A DNA stretch of 64,000 bases, from contig NZ_CANLQB010000007.1 of the NCBI RefSeq assembly GCF_947493125.1, positions 248,001-312,000 on the forward strand. The letters are read 5' to 3'. Position numbers and translations under genes: made by a program. Origin of the DNA: an uncultured Roseobacter sp. (GTDB taxonomy: Bacteria; Pseudomonadota; Alphaproteobacteria; Rhodobacterales; Rhodobacteraceae). The notes beneath the pieces are model-generated. The model had not been told where the DNA came from and did no database searches. It saw nothing but the letters and a program-made list of their open reading frames with translations. Shown piece by piece: positions 38,488 through 49,044 of this stretch. Each line of letters starts with the position of its first letter. The stretch's first letter is position 1.

Positions 38488-39594
38488 TTACTCGGCTGCC
38501 AATTCTCCGCTGTTGATCTGTTCCTGCTCGATGCTCTCGAACAGCGCCTTGAAGTTGCCCTCGCCGAATCCATCGTCGCCCTTGCGCTGGATGAACTCGA
38601 AGAAAATGGGGCCAATCACGGTCTTCGAAAAGATCTGCAACAGGATCTTCGTCTCACCACCATCGACGACACCTTCGCCGTCGATCAGGATACCGTGCGT
38701 CTTCATCCGGTCCAGCGGCTCCTCATGACCGACGACCCGGTCATGGCTCAGGTCATAGTAGGCGTCGGGCGGCCCGGGCATGAACTTCAACCCGCGCGCG
38801 GCGATCTCATCGGTACTGTCGTAAATGTCGCGCGCCCCCACGGCGATGTGCTGGATTCCCTCGCCGTTGTACTTCTTCAGATAGGAAACGATCTGCCCCG
38901 TCTCCCCCCGGTCTTCGTTGATCGGAATGCGGATACGCCCGCACGGCGAAGTCAGCGCCCGGCTCAGCAAGCCGGTATACTTGCCTTCGATGTCAAAGAA
39001 CCGGATCTCGCGGAAGTTGAACAGGTCACCATAAAACCGGAACCATTTGTCCATGTTCCCCTTGTGCACATTGTGCGTCAGGTGATCGAGATAATAGAAC
39101 CCGACCCCCGCCGGCTTTGAGCGCGCGATCCAGTCGTACTCCTCGTTGTAGGGGCTGGTGTCATAGTACTGATCCACAAAATACAGCAGCGAGCCCCCAA
39201 TCCCAATGATTGCAGGGACATCCAGCACCTTGTCGTCACCCTCGTAGGGGGTGGCCCCTTTTGCCACCGCATGGTCAAACGCCCGCTGCGCGTCCACGAC
39301 ACGCCATCCCATCGACGGCGCGCAGGGCCCGTGTTCGGCAACAAATCGCGCGCCAAAGCTCTCTGCTTCGGCATTCAGGATGTAGGTGATATCCCCCTGC
39401 TGCCAGAGCTCAATCCGCTTGGTCTTGTGGGTGGCCACATGCGCGTAGCCCATGCGCGCGAAGAGATCACGCAACTCTTGCGGATCCGGATGCGCAAACT
39501 CCACAAACTCGAACCCATCGGTTCCAACCGGGTTCTCGGCTGTGATCTCGGATTTCGGTGCGTCGTGCGGGAACGGGCCCATTCTGGTCTCCAA
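38488..39594 (-). CDS. hppD: 4-hydroxyphenylpyruvate dioxygenase
   Basis: DGFEFVEFAHPDPQELRDLFARMGYAHVATHKTKRIELWQQGDI...DHLTHNVHKGNMDKWFRFYGDLFNFREIRFFDIEG...PIFFEFIQRKGDDGFGEGNFKALFESIE. Confidence 0.96.
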   Translation of the reverse strand: METRMGPFPHDAPKSEITAENPVGTDGFEFVEFAHPDPQELRDLFARMGYAHVATHKTKRIELWQQGDITYILNAEAESFGARFVAEHGPCAPSMGWRVVDAQRAFDHAVAKGATPYEGDDKVLDVPAIIGIGGSLLYFVDQYYDTSPYNEEYDWIARSKPAGVGFYYLDHLTHNVHKGNMDKWFRFYGDLFNFREIRFFDIEGKYTGLLSRALTSPCGRIRIPINEDRGETGQIVSYLKKYNGEGIQHIAVGARDIYDSTDEIAARGLKFMPGPPDAYYDLSHDRVVGHEEPLDRMKTHGILIDGEGVVDGGETKILLQIFSKTVIGPIFFEFIQRKGDDGFGEGNFKALFESIEQEQINSGELAAE

Positions 39595-39739
39595 TCGGTC
39601 AGGTGAATCGCAAACGTCAGGGTATTTTGCTTAAGATATGGCATCTGATGCGCTAAATCTGCGCAAATCCGGCCTTAACACTGGCGCTCAATGCGGGAAC
39701 ACCGCAAGATGCCTTCATTCTGATGCAAAAGGACGCATC

Positions 39740-40195
39740 ATGCTGGATGAGATCGACACCCGCCTGCTGCAAGCGCTCCAACGTGACGCGCATCTGACTG
39801 CGCAACAGCTGGGCGAGTTGCTGCACCTCTCGCCGAGCCAGGCGGGGCGAAGACGACAACGGCTGGAGAGCGCCGGCTACATCCAGGCCTATACCGCCCG
39901 GCTGGACCCAAAGCGGCTGGGGCTGCACGTCCAGGGCTTTGTGCAGGTGCATCTGAGCACCCATGGGCCCGAACATTCCAAAAGCTTTGCGCGGCTCGTG
40001 AACACGCGGCCCGAGATTACCAGCGCATGGACAATGACCGGCGATGCGGACTATTTGTTGAGGGTGTACTGTGCCGACCTGCCAGCGCTCAATACGCTGA
40101 TCCACGAGATCCTGCTCCCGCATCCGGCCGTTGCACGTGTGCACAGTCAGATCGTCATGGACCAGCTGAAATCCGACGGGCCGCTGCCCACTTGA
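39740..40195 (+). CDS. Lrp/AsnC family transcriptional regulator
   Basis: MLDEIDTRLLQALQRDAHLTAQQLGELLHLSPSQAGRRRQRLESAGYIQAYTARLDPKRLGL... Confidence 0.93.
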   Translation: MLDEIDTRLLQALQRDAHLTAQQLGELLHLSPSQAGRRRQRLESAGYIQAYTARLDPKRLGLHVQGFVQVHLSTHGPEHSKSFARLVNTRPEITSAWTMTGDADYLLRVYCADLPALNTLIHEILLPHPAVARVHSQIVMDQLKSDGPLPT

Positions 40196-40219
40196 CCTCA
40201 ACGAGGAGACCTCCCCGCT

Positions 40220-42094
40220 ATGGACAGCTTTCTGTTTCAGGCCTCGATCTATCTGGCCGCGGCGGTGATCGCCGTGCCCTTTGCCTCGCGGCTGGGGCTC
40301 GGCTCGGTTCTGGGGTATCTCGCGGCGGGCATCATCATCGGGCCGCTTCTCGGGCTGGTGGGCTCGGAAACCGAGGATCTGCAGCATTTTGCCGAATTCG
40401 GCGTTGTGATGATGCTGTTCCTCATCGGGTTGGAACTGGAACCCCGCGCGCTCTGGGATATGCGGCACCGGCTCATCGGTCTCGGCGGGCTGCAGATCAT
40501 TCTCAGCGCGCTGGCCCTGATGGCGATTGCCATGGCCTATCAGCAGCCCTGGGGTGTGGCCTTGGCGATTGGTCTGGCCTTGTCCCTCAGCTCAACGGCA
40601 ATCGTCCTGCAAACCCTGTCGGAAAAGGGTCTGATGCAGACCAGCGGCGGGCGCTCCGTCTTCTCCGTCCTGCTCACACAGGACATTGCGGTGATCCCCA
40701 TCCTGGCCTTCCTGCCGCTTCTGGTCGCGACCGTACCGGCGCAGCTCGCGGGCGACGGGTCGATCCAGCGCGCAGGCGATGACGCACATGACAAGGCACA
40801 TCACTCGATGTCGCTGGTGGAGGGTCTGCCCGGTTGGGGCGTCACGCTGGTCACCATCGCCGCCATCGCGGCGGTGATCTTGGCCGGGGTTTTTCTGACC
40901 CGGCCACTCTTCCGCTACATTCACTCGGCCCGGCTGCGTGAGATGTATACAGCACTCGCGCTGCTGATCGTTGTCGGCATCTCCTTCCTGATGACGCTTG
41001 TGGGCCTCTCCCCCGCGCTCGGCGCATTCCTTGCGGGCGTCGTGCTTGCCAGTTCCGAGTTCCGACACGAGTTGGAAACGGACCTCGAGCCCTTCAAGGG
41101 GCTACTGCTCGGCCTCTTTTTCATTACCGTGGGCGCGGGGATCAACTTCACCCTGCTCTTCGACAACGTCTTCAACATCATCGGCATGGCCCTGCTGGTC
41201 ATCCTGCTCAAAGGCATCATCCTCTATTTTCTCGGGCGCGCCTTCAAGCTCAAGGGCAAGGACCACTGGCTCTTCACGCTGGCGCTGGCCCAAGCAGGTG
41301 AGTTCGGCTTCGTGCTGGTGTCGTTCTCGGTCGTTCAGGGTGTGATCCCGCGCGGCGTGGCCGAGACGCTCCTGCTCGTCATTTCCATTTCGATGCTGAT
41401 CACGCCGCTGCTCTTCATCATCTACGACTACCTCTCAAAACGCGCGCCCGAGACGGCAGAGCAGCACGAGGAAGACGAAATCGACATCGAGGGCCCGGTC
41501 ATCATCGCAGGCATCGGTCGGTTTGGTCAGATCGTCAACCGGCTGGTGCAGGCCAACGGGTTCAACACCGTGGTGCTGGATCATGACATGGAGACCATCG
41601 CGGTGATGCGGCGCTTTGGCTTCAAGGGTTTTCTGGGCGATCCGACCCGGCCCGACATCCTGCGGGCGGCAGGGCTGCAGGACGCACGCGTGCTCGTGGT
41701 GGCACTGGATGATCCGGAGGCGGCGATCACGCTGGTCACCTATGCGCGCAAACTGCGGCCAGACCTGCACATCGTGGCGCGCGCACGCGACCGGACCCAT
41801 GTCTATCGCCTGTATCAGGCGGGCGCCGACGACATCGTGCGCGAGCTCTTTGACAGCTCTCTGCGCGCCGGGCGCTATGTGCTGGAGAACATCGGGCTGA
41901 GCGAGTTCGAGGCGGCAGAGGCCGAGAAGATCTTCTACCACCACGACCGCTATTCCGTCCGCGAGCTCGCCAAGCTCTGGGATCCGGAGGTTCCGGCGAG
42001 CCAGAATCCGGCCTATCTGGCCCGCGCGAAGGAACTGCAGAAAGAGCTGGAGACCGCCATTCTCAGCCGCGATTCAGAGCAGAAGCGCGCCTGA
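40220..42094 (+). CDS. Monovalent cation:proton antiporter-2 (CPA2, KefB/KefC-like) with TrkA-N domain
   Basis: GLGSVLGYLAAGIIIGPLLGL; AISLSSTAIVLQTL; C-terminal IIAGIGRFGQIVNRLVQANGFNTVVLDHD. Confidence 0.93.
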   Translation: MDSFLFQASIYLAAAVIAVPFASRLGLGSVLGYLAAGIIIGPLLGLVGSETEDLQHFAEFGVVMMLFLIGLELEPRALWDMRHRLIGLGGLQIILSALALMAIAMAYQQPWGVALAIGLALSLSSTAIVLQTLSEKGLMQTSGGRSVFSVLLTQDIAVIPILAFLPLLVATVPAQLAGDGSIQRAGDDAHDKAHHSMSLVEGLPGWGVTLVTIAAIAAVILAGVFLTRPLFRYIHSARLREMYTALALLIVVGISFLMTLVGLSPALGAFLAGVVLASSEFRHELETDLEPFKGLLLGLFFITVGAGINFTLLFDNVFNIIGMALLVILLKGIILYFLGRAFKLKGKDHWLFTLALAQAGEFGFVLVSFSVVQGVIPRGVAETLLLVISISMLITPLLFIIYDYLSKRAPETAEQHEEDEIDIEGPVIIAGIGRFGQIVNRLVQANGFNTVVLDHDMETIAVMRRFGFKGFLGDPTRPDILRAAGLQDARVLVVALDDPEAAITLVTYARKLRPDLHIVARARDRTHVYRLYQAGADDIVRELFDSSLRAGRYVLENIGLSEFEAAEAEKIFYHHDRYSVRELAKLWDPEVPASQNPAYLARAKELQKELETAILSRDSEQKRA

Positions 42095-43108
42095 TCACCC
42101 GTCGGACACGCCCGCCTCCGCGAAAGTCGCCATACCGCTGAGGCAGGCGACCGCGCCCTTGAGAATCCCGAGCGACAGCGCCGCTCCGGAGCCCTCGCCC
42201 AGGCGCAGATCCAGCGACATCAGGGGCGCTTTGCCCAGCGCCTCCAGCAAGCGCCCATGCGCGGTTTCCGCGCTCAAATGGCTGGCCGTGCAGTGATCGA
42301 GCGCGCCGCCTTGCGTCTTCTCCAGCGTCAGAGCAGCAGCGGTGCAGATGAATCCGTCGAGCAGGACCGGAATGCGCAGACTGCGGGCCCGAACAATCGC
42401 GCCCGCCATCGCGGCCAGCTCACGCCCACCGAGACGGCGCAGTGTCTCCAACCCGTCGCCCTGCCCCCTATGCCGCGCCATGGCCTCGGCCACAACACGG
42501 GTCTTGACCTCAAGCCCCGCGTCATCGACGCCGGTGCCGCGCCCGGCCCACCCCGACGCGTCCCCCCCCAGCAGAGCCGCCGCAAGTGCTGCGGCGGAGG
42601 TGGTGTTGCCGATGCCCATCTCACCGACCACCAGCACGTCCGCCTCGGGGTCGACCGCCGACCAGCCGGTCGAGAGCGCCTCGACAAGCTCCGCCGCGCT
42701 CATCGCCGCCTCTTGGGTGAAATCTGCCGTGGGTCTGTCCAACGACAGCGCGTGCACGTCCAGCTGCGCGCCGAATGTCCGGGCCAACTGGTTGATCGCC
42801 GCACCGCCGTGCTGGAAATTCAGCACCATCTGGGCGGTCACTTCCGGCGGGAAGGCCGAGACGCCTTGCGCCGCCACGCCATGATTGCCTGCAAAAATGA
42901 TGATCTGAGGGCGCTCGACGGTCGGGCGCGCGGTTCCGCGCCAGCCCGCGTACCAGATCGCCAGGTCTTCCAGCCGTCCCAGCGCGCCGGGCGGTTTGGT
43001 CAGCTGCCCGTTCCGGTCCGTGGCCGCCGAGACCGCCGCCGCATCGACACCGGGCTGCTTTGCCAAAAGCGTCCTGAACTCCGCCATATCGGAAAAAGCT
43101 GCCGTCAT
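42095..43108 (-). CDS. cobT: Nicotinate-nucleotide--dimethylbenzimidazole phosphoribosyltransferase
   Basis: ATG 43108; [75 protein letters not shown]. Confidence 0.95.
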   Translation of the reverse strand: MTAAFSDMAEFRTLLAKQPGVDAAAVSAATDRNGQLTKPPGALGRLEDLAIWYAGWRGTARPTVERPQIIIFAGNHGVAAQGVSAFPPEVTAQMVLNFQHGGAAINQLARTFGAQLDVHALSLDRPTADFTQEAAMSAAELVEALSTGWSAVDPEADVLVVGEMGIGNTTSAAALAAALLGGDASGWAGRGTGVDDAGLEVKTRVVAEAMARHRGQGDGLETLRRLGGRELAAMAGAIVRARSLRIPVLLDGFICTAAALTLEKTQGGALDHCTASHLSAETAHGRLLEALGKAPLMSLDLRLGEGSGAALSLGILKGAVACLSGMATFAEAGVSDG

Positions 43109-43190
43109 CGGTGTCCCCCGGTTGTAACCTTCCGCGCACCTGATTACCCAATGAGCAAACGCCCACAAGGCAAGAACGACCGATCCGCGC

Positions 43191-43952
43191 ATGAAAACCG
43201 ACAGTTTCCCGTCCTGGTTCACCGACATCCTGCTAGCGGGCACATTGCTCAGCCGGGTGCCGCTGCCGCATCTGTCCGAGGCCACATTTGCACGGGGCGC
43301 CCAGGCTGCGTGGGCCTATCCGATTGCAGGGGCCGGATTGGGCGCGATTGCAGGGTTGGTCGCTTCACTGTGTCTTGCGCTGGGGCTGCCTGCCGTCTTC
43401 GCTGCGGGTGCGTTGCTGATCACATTGATGGTGCTGACCGGTGCCATGCATGAGGACGGGCTTGGAGATACGGCGGACGGTTTCTGGGGCGGGTTTGAGC
43501 CCGCGCGGCGGCTCGAGATCATGCGCGACAGCCACACGGGGACCTATGGCATTCTCGCGCTGATCCTGATCACCGGGCTGCGCTGGAGCGCCTATGCGGC
43601 GCTTCTGCCCTTGGGTGTGCTGCCGGTCATCGCCGTCGCGGCCCTGTCGCGGGCGGGTATGCCCTGCCTGATGGCCGCCCTGCCCCATGCGCGCGACGAT
43701 GGGCTGTCAAAGAGCGTGGGGCGGCCGGATGTGCCGACGGCTGTGCTGGGGCTGGGCGTTGCACTTCTGCTCGCGGGGCTCTGCGTCGGGGGCGCGGCCA
43801 TTGGCGGCCTCCTGGCCATCCTCGCGGCCACAGCGGTGGTGGGCGCCATCGCGCGCAGCAAAATCGGCGGGCAAACCGGAGATGTCTTGGGCGCAGCACA
43901 GCAGATCAGCGAGCTCTTCGCTCTGGCCGCGTTCATCCTGCTGCTCACGTAA
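43191..43952 (+). CDS. cobS: Adenosylcobinamide-GDP ribazoletransferase
   Basis: [77 protein letters not shown]. Confidence 0.94.
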   Translation: MKTDSFPSWFTDILLAGTLLSRVPLPHLSEATFARGAQAAWAYPIAGAGLGAIAGLVASLCLALGLPAVFAAGALLITLMVLTGAMHEDGLGDTADGFWGGFEPARRLEIMRDSHTGTYGILALILITGLRWSAYAALLPLGVLPVIAVAALSRAGMPCLMAALPHARDDGLSKSVGRPDVPTAVLGLGVALLLAGLCVGGAAIGGLLAILAATAVVGAIARSKIGGQTGDVLGAAQQISELFALAAFILLLT

Positions 43953-43982
43953 AAAAACCGCGCCGGATGAGGCGCGGTTTTT
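43953..43982. terminator. Rho-independent, likely bidirectional terminator
   Basis: AAAAACCGCGCC-GGATGA-GGCGCGGTTTTT, perfect stem with A/T tails between convergent cobS and carD. Confidence 0.9.
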
Positions 43983-44001
43983 CCTTTAGATCTGGAGCCT
44001 G

Positions 44002-44514
44002 TCAGGCAGCCACGCGGCTTTCCAGCACATCGCCCACCTGCTTGGCCGCCGCCAGCTCGTCACCGCCGCTCACGGCAGCGACCTCACGGGTCAGGCGTTC
44101 CAGCGCCGCTTCATAGAGCTGACGCTCGGAGTAGCTCTGCTCGCGCTGATCATCAGTGCGGTGCAGATCGCGCACCACCTCTGCGATTGCGATCAGATCG
44201 CCAGAATTGATCTTCTGCTCATACTCCTGCGCCCGGCGCGACCACATCGCCCGCTTGACCTTGGCCTTTCCCTTGAGCGTCTTCATCGCATGGGTGATCA
44301 CATCCGGAGAGCTCAACGCCCGCATCCCGATCTCCGTCGCCTTGTGCGTTGGCACCCGCAGCGTCATCTTGTCCTTCTCGAACGAGATCACGAAGAGCTC
44401 GAGCGAGATCCCCGCGACTTCCTGCTCCTCGATCGACAGGATCTGGCCCACGCCATGCGCGGGGTAGACGACAAACTCATTCGGACGGAAATCAAGTTTC
44501 TTCGATTTGGTCAT
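44002..44514 (-). CDS. carD: CarD family transcriptional regulator
   Basis: DFRPNEFVVYPAHGVGQILSIEEQEVAGISLELFVISFEKDKMTLRVPTHKATEIGMRALS...MWSRRAQEYEQKINSGD. Confidence 0.94.
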   Translation of the reverse strand: MTKSKKLDFRPNEFVVYPAHGVGQILSIEEQEVAGISLELFVISFEKDKMTLRVPTHKATEIGMRALSSPDVITHAMKTLKGKAKVKRAMWSRRAQEYEQKINSGDLIAIAEVVRDLHRTDDQREQSYSERQLYEAALERLTREVAAVSGGDELAAAKQVGDVLESRVAA

Positions 44515-44798
44515 TCAGCGTTCCTTACAACTGGGCACTCTGGTCCTGGCGTTCGACAGTCAAAATCACACTGAGCGGTGACCTTTCGGCCGCGCGTCCG
44601 AGTGTGACTAATTCGAATTTTCTGTGCCGGCGTCCTCTACCACGCGCGGCGATGAGCGGTCCCGATTACGACTTTGTGACGGCAATATAACACAAAAATG
44701 GGCCGCAAAAAAGTGAACCCTGCGTCAGAGGATAAAAAACACCGTAAAACAAGCCGCTTAGGACCTGCACCTCGCAGGAATCAACCTCGAATCGGCCC

Positions 44799-45137
44799 TT
44801 ATCCGCCCTCTCCCGGCGCCTCGGAGAAGTATTTTTCGAGCTTCCCGGTCTCACCATCGCGCTCATCAGCATTAGGGAGCGGGTCTTTCTTGGTGATGAT
44901 CACCGGCCACATCTCGGAGTATTTGCGGTTGAACTCGACCCATTTCTCCATATCCGGCTCGGTATCCGGGCGGATCGCGTCCGCAGGGCATTCGGGCTCG
45001 CACACACCGCAATCGATGCATTCGTCGGGGTGAATGACCAGCATGTTCTCGCCTTCATAGAAGCAATCCACCGGACAGACCTCAACGCAGTCGGTGTATT
45101 TGCAGGCAATGCAGCTGTCGTTCACGATATAGGTCAT
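44799..45137 (-). CDS. fdxA: Seven-iron ferredoxin FdxA
   Basis: [55 protein letters not shown]. Confidence 0.97.
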   Translation of the reverse strand: MTYIVNDSCIACKYTDCVEVCPVDCFYEGENMLVIHPDECIDCGVCEPECPADAIRPDTEPDMEKWVEFNRKYSEMWPVIITKKDPLPNADERDGETGKLEKYFSEAPGEGG

Positions 45138-45189
45138 CGGACCCTCATTATCCCCAATCTCACTGGGTTAGCTAAATGAGCCAACCCGA

Positions 45190-45567
45190 TCATTCAAGAG
45201 AGCGGGCCTTAGAAAGATCATGGATGCGGCGATCCTTCTTGGTCGGGCGACCTTTTCCTTCGAAACCGGGGTTTTCGGGGGCAGTTTTTCGGGATTTGGG
45301 CTCTGGCGGGGACAGATCGGTGTAAAGCGTCTGCGCCTCGGTGGCCGGGCCGCGCCGCGTGCCCACGGCGTCGATGCGGATCACCCGAATGTGATCGCCC
45401 TGCGCGAAGGTCAGCACGTCTTCCGGGCCCACCATCTGGCTGCGCTTTTCCGTGCGGGTGCCATTGACCCGCACCTCCCCCCCCGCGACCCGCGTGGCCG
45501 CCAGAGAGCGCGTCTTGAAGAACCGCGCATGCCAGAGCCATTTGTCGAGACGGAGTTTTTCAGCCAA
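45190..45567 (-). CDS. S4-domain RNA-binding protein (Hsp15-like)
   Basis: LRLDKWLWHARFFKTRSLAATRVAGGEVRVNGTRTEKRSQMVGPEDVLTFAQGDHIRVIRI. Confidence 0.93.
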   Translation of the reverse strand: MAEKLRLDKWLWHARFFKTRSLAATRVAGGEVRVNGTRTEKRSQMVGPEDVLTFAQGDHIRVIRIDAVGTRRGPATEAQTLYTDLSPPEPKSRKTAPENPGFEGKGRPTKKDRRIHDLSKARSLE

Positions 45568-48387
45568 TCACTTGGTGTCCTTGAGCCCCATGAGAGCCGC
45601 GGCAAAGGGGTTGTCGGGGTCGATCTTCTTCTCGGACTTCGGCGGCCGGGCAGAGAATTTCTGGGCCCCCTTGTCCTTCTCGCCCCGCGGGCCGCCCCGC
45701 TTGCCTTTGCCACCAGGTTTGCCCTTGCCCTTGCTTCGGTCCCCACCCTGTTTGCGGCCTGCACCGTGAGCGCGCGGTGCGCGACCCCAGGTGAAGGTAT
45801 AGAAGACCTCGGTCTCTGGCCCGGCATCTTCCGCATCGGGCGCAGTGCCAATTGGGGTCTCCTCGGCAGGTGTGTCGGGCACGGCAGCCTCCGCCGCGAC
45901 CGCATCATCCAGAGTGGCGCCTGCAGGGGCCGTGTCAGACTCGGCCTCGTCCATCACGGGCGCATCTTCGGCGGGCGTGGGCGCCTCTGCCACAACCGCA
46001 TCCACCGGTTTGACCTTCTCGCGCTCGCCCCGCTCCGCCTTGTAGCCCAGCCCCTGCATCAGATCGGCGAACTGCTCCAGCGTCATGCCGGTGATCGACA
46101 GCATATCGGCGGTGGCCTCGAAGCCTGCGCGTGAATTCTCGCCGCGCAGCATATCCGCGAGCCGTTCCAGCATGTCGATGCGGATCGCGCGCTCGCCGGC
46201 AACCCGGTAACCCGCCATCGTGTCGGCCCCCTCAGGCGCAGCCGCATCCGCCGGAATGGTCACAAGCCCCGGCGGCGGTGCCTCGGGGAAATCACTCAGT
46301 CCCTTGGAGAGCGACCACAACACAAGGCGCAACCGCGTGGGCGCGGGCTTCAGCAGCAGCGGCATGAAAATCGTGAACTGTCCAAAACGGATGCCGTGCT
46401 TGCGCAGAGCCCCGCGCGCGTCCTGATCCAGCGCTTTGACCTCGTTGGCCACCGCCGCACGCGGCAGAACGCCAAGCGCCTCGACCATCTGGAAGGCAAA
46501 GCCGCGCGCAAGGCCGGTCAGCGTCTCGTCGCGGTTCAGGGTGATCAACGGCTCGAAGAGTGCGGCGATCTTGCGGTCAATGAAATGCTGCAGGCGGCGC
46601 TGCACCTTCTGTGCGACCTCCGGGCCTGCCACATCGTCGACAAAGACCTCGACCTGCGGTTTCAATGCCTCTGGCCCCGCAATCAGCTTGCCAACGGCAT
46701 CCTTGCCCCACATCAGGCCGCCCTGTTCGGTGAAGTCGATCTCCGTATCAGGGGCGTTGTAGAAACGGTCCGCGCGCAGGTGAAATTGTGGCGCCAGCGC
46801 CTGAAGCGCCGCCGATTTGATCGTCTTGGCCTCGGCACCGGTCGCGCTCTTGTCCTGGCTGAACCGGAACCCTTCCAGGCGCCCTACAAATTCCCCTTCG
46901 ACGGTCACTTCGCCGGTATTCGATACGTCTGCCACCATGGCTTCCTTCTGGCCGAGCCGGCGCAAGAGCACGGATGTGCGCCGGTCTACAAATCTTTGGG
47001 TCAAACGCTCGTGCAGCGCGTCCGACAATCGGTCTTCTACAGAACGCGCCTCCTCTCGCCAATGGATTTCGTCAGCCGTCCAGCCCTTGCGCTGCGCCAC
47101 ATAGGTCCATGTGCGGATAAACGCCAGTCGCTTTGACAACGCGTCAATGTCGCCATCGGTTCGATCAATTCTCTGGATTTGTCGCGCCAGCCACTCGTCG
47201 GGGATCTGCCCGCGCTCATGCAGATGGTTGAAGATCACCTCCAGAAGGCCGGCGTGCTCGGCGTGGCTGATGCCGCGAAAATCGGGAATGCGGCACACAT
47301 CCCAGAGCAGGCGGACCGAGGGCCCATCGGTGCAGCGCGCCGTGATCTCGGCATCCTGCGCCAGAGCTTTCAGCGCGCTCAGGTCATCCGCGTCCCGCGC
47401 CTTGACCAACATCTCGTGATCGGGGCTCGTTTCCAGGGTCGCAATCAGCCGCTCGATGGAGCCGAATTGCAGCGCATGATTGCGCCAGTTCAGCTTCTTC
47501 AGCGGCGTGAAGCGATGCGCCATGATGGCCTCGGCAACGCCCTCGTCCAGCGGCGCAGCATCGCCGGTGACGCCGAAGGTGCCGTTCTTCATGCCGCGGC
47601 CCGCCCGGCCCGCAATCTGGGCCAGTTCGTTGGGGGCAAGCGGACGCATGCGCCGCCCGTCGAACTTGCTGAGCGCAGAGAAGGCCACGTGATCCACATC
47701 GAGGTTCAGCCCCATGCCGATGGCATCGGTGGCGACGAGGTAATCCACCTCGCCATTCTGGTACATGTCCACCTGCGCGTTGCGCGTGCGCGGGCTCAGC
47801 GCGCCCATGACCACGGCCGCTCCGCCCTTCTGGCGGCGGATGAGCTCGGCGATCGCATAGACATTCTCAACCGAAAACCCGACGATAGCGCTGCGCGGCT
47901 TCATCCGGCTTATCTTTTTCGCACCTATGTAGGTGAGATCCGACATCCGCTCGCGTTGCATGAACTGCGCCTGAGGCACCAGTGCCCGGATCGGCCCGCG
48001 CATCGTGTCGGACCCGAGAAAGAGCGTCTCATGCAGGCCCCGCGCCCGCAACAGCCGGTCGGTGAAGACATGCCCGCGTTCAGGATCGGCGCAAAGCTGG
48101 ATCTCGTCCACCGCAAGGAAATCGCACCCCATGCCCTCCGGCATCGCCTCGACCGTGCAGACCCAATACTGCGTGCGGGGCGGGACGATCCGTTCCTCGC
48201 CGGTGACCAGAGCCACAACCGACGGGCCGCGCGCCGCCACCACCCGATCATAGACTTCACGTGCCAGCAGCCGCAGCGGCAGCCCGATCACGCCGGTCCG
48301 GTGGCCCAGCATCCGCTCGATGGCATAGGTGGTCTTGCCTGTGTTGGTCGGGCCCAGAACGGCCACCACCCGCGTGTCACCTGTCAC
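45568..48387 (-). CDS. SUV3-like DEXH helicase with basic disordered C-terminal tail
   Basis: VVAVLGPTNTGKTTYAIERMLGHRTGVIGLPLRLLAREVYDRV; LAVDEIQLCADPERGHVFTDRLL; IAGRAGRGMKNGTFGVTGD; tail GAGRKQGGDRSKGKGKPGGKGKRGGPRGEKDKG. Confidence 0.94.
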   Translation of the reverse strand: MTGDTRVVAVLGPTNTGKTTYAIERMLGHRTGVIGLPLRLLAREVYDRVVAARGPSVVALVTGEERIVPPRTQYWVCTVEAMPEGMGCDFLAVDEIQLCADPERGHVFTDRLLRARGLHETLFLGSDTMRGPIRALVPQAQFMQRERMSDLTYIGAKKISRMKPRSAIVGFSVENVYAIAELIRRQKGGAAVVMGALSPRTRNAQVDMYQNGEVDYLVATDAIGMGLNLDVDHVAFSALSKFDGRRMRPLAPNELAQIAGRAGRGMKNGTFGVTGDAAPLDEGVAEAIMAHRFTPLKKLNWRNHALQFGSIERLIATLETSPDHEMLVKARDADDLSALKALAQDAEITARCTDGPSVRLLWDVCRIPDFRGISHAEHAGLLEVIFNHLHERGQIPDEWLARQIQRIDRTDGDIDALSKRLAFIRTWTYVAQRKGWTADEIHWREEARSVEDRLSDALHERLTQRFVDRRTSVLLRRLGQKEAMVADVSNTGEVTVEGEFVGRLEGFRFSQDKSATGAEAKTIKSAALQALAPQFHLRADRFYNAPDTEIDFTEQGGLMWGKDAVGKLIAGPEALKPQVEVFVDDVAGPEVAQKVQRRLQHFIDRKIAALFEPLITLNRDETLTGLARGFAFQMVEALGVLPRAAVANEVKALDQDARGALRKHGIRFGQFTIFMPLLLKPAPTRLRLVLWSLSKGLSDFPEAPPPGLVTIPADAAAPEGADTMAGYRVAGERAIRIDMLERLADMLRGENSRAGFEATADMLSITGMTLEQFADLMQGLGYKAERGEREKVKPVDAVVAEAPTPAEDAPVMDEAESDTAPAGATLDDAVAAEAAVPDTPAEETPIGTAPDAEDAGPETEVFYTFTWGRAPRAHGAGRKQGGDRSKGKGKPGGKGKRGGPRGEKDKGAQKFSARPPKSEKKIDPDNPFAAALMGLKDTK

Positions 48388-48411
48388 GGCGCTGTCCTTC
48401 GTGTCCGGTGC

Positions 48412-48963
48412 TTAGAGCGTACGGCCAATGCCGCGGCGCTTGAGCTGCTCCATGGCGGTATTGGCGTTCTCGTGATGCGGATGCAAGACCAGGACGCGCT
48501 CGAACGCCTGCGCTGCGCGCTCCAGATCGCCGAATTCCTGCAGCATCACGCCAAGGCCGAAAATGGCATTGTAATTGTTCGGGTTGAGCGCCAGCGCGCG
48601 CTCCAGATCATCCAGCGCCGGGCCGTAGAGACCGGCCTGGTAGAAGGCCGTGGCCCGCGCATGCCAGCCTTCGGCGAACTCCGGCGCGTGATCGGTCAGC
48701 GCGGTCAGGTGGTCGATGGCCTTCTCGGTCTCTTCCTCTTCCAGCGCGTCCCGCCCCCGTTTCAGCAAAAGGTTCATCGACGGAGACCCCGAGTTGTCCC
48801 AGATCAGCGACAACTCCCGGTCCAGCCTGGGGGCTTCGGACTCCGGTGCCTCCTGCAACTGCTGCAAAAGCGCGTCCTCTGATTGCTGTGCCGACACAGA
48901 TGCCGCAAAAACCAGCGCTGCGACAAATGCCGTAACGACATGTTTGAGGAAATGGAGTTTCAT
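48412..48963 (-). CDS. Exported TPR protein
   Basis: Signal peptide MKLHFLKHVVTAFVAALVFAASVSAQ; TPR units AFYQAGLYGPALDDLERALALNPNNYNAIFGLGVMLQEFGDLERAAQAFERVLVLHP. Confidence 0.88.
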   Translation of the reverse strand: MKLHFLKHVVTAFVAALVFAASVSAQQSEDALLQQLQEAPESEAPRLDRELSLIWDNSGSPSMNLLLKRGRDALEEEETEKAIDHLTALTDHAPEFAEGWHARATAFYQAGLYGPALDDLERALALNPNNYNAIFGLGVMLQEFGDLERAAQAFERVLVLHPHHENANTAMEQLKRRGIGRTL

Positions 48964-49044
48964 GCTCATAACAGATCTGAATGTAACAGGCGGCACGGGC
49001 AATTCCAGACCCCGCGACTGCCACAAACCCAAAAGGGCGTGAAG

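Noticed and set aside
43109-43190. Possible cobalamin riboswitch between cobT and cobS
   Set aside because: The gap is only 82 bp, too short, and no B12-box-like sequence was seen.
42257-43453. 398-aa plus-strand ORF
   Set aside because: Antisense to cobT.
47179-48882. 567-aa plus-strand ORF
   Set aside because: Antisense to the helicase gene.
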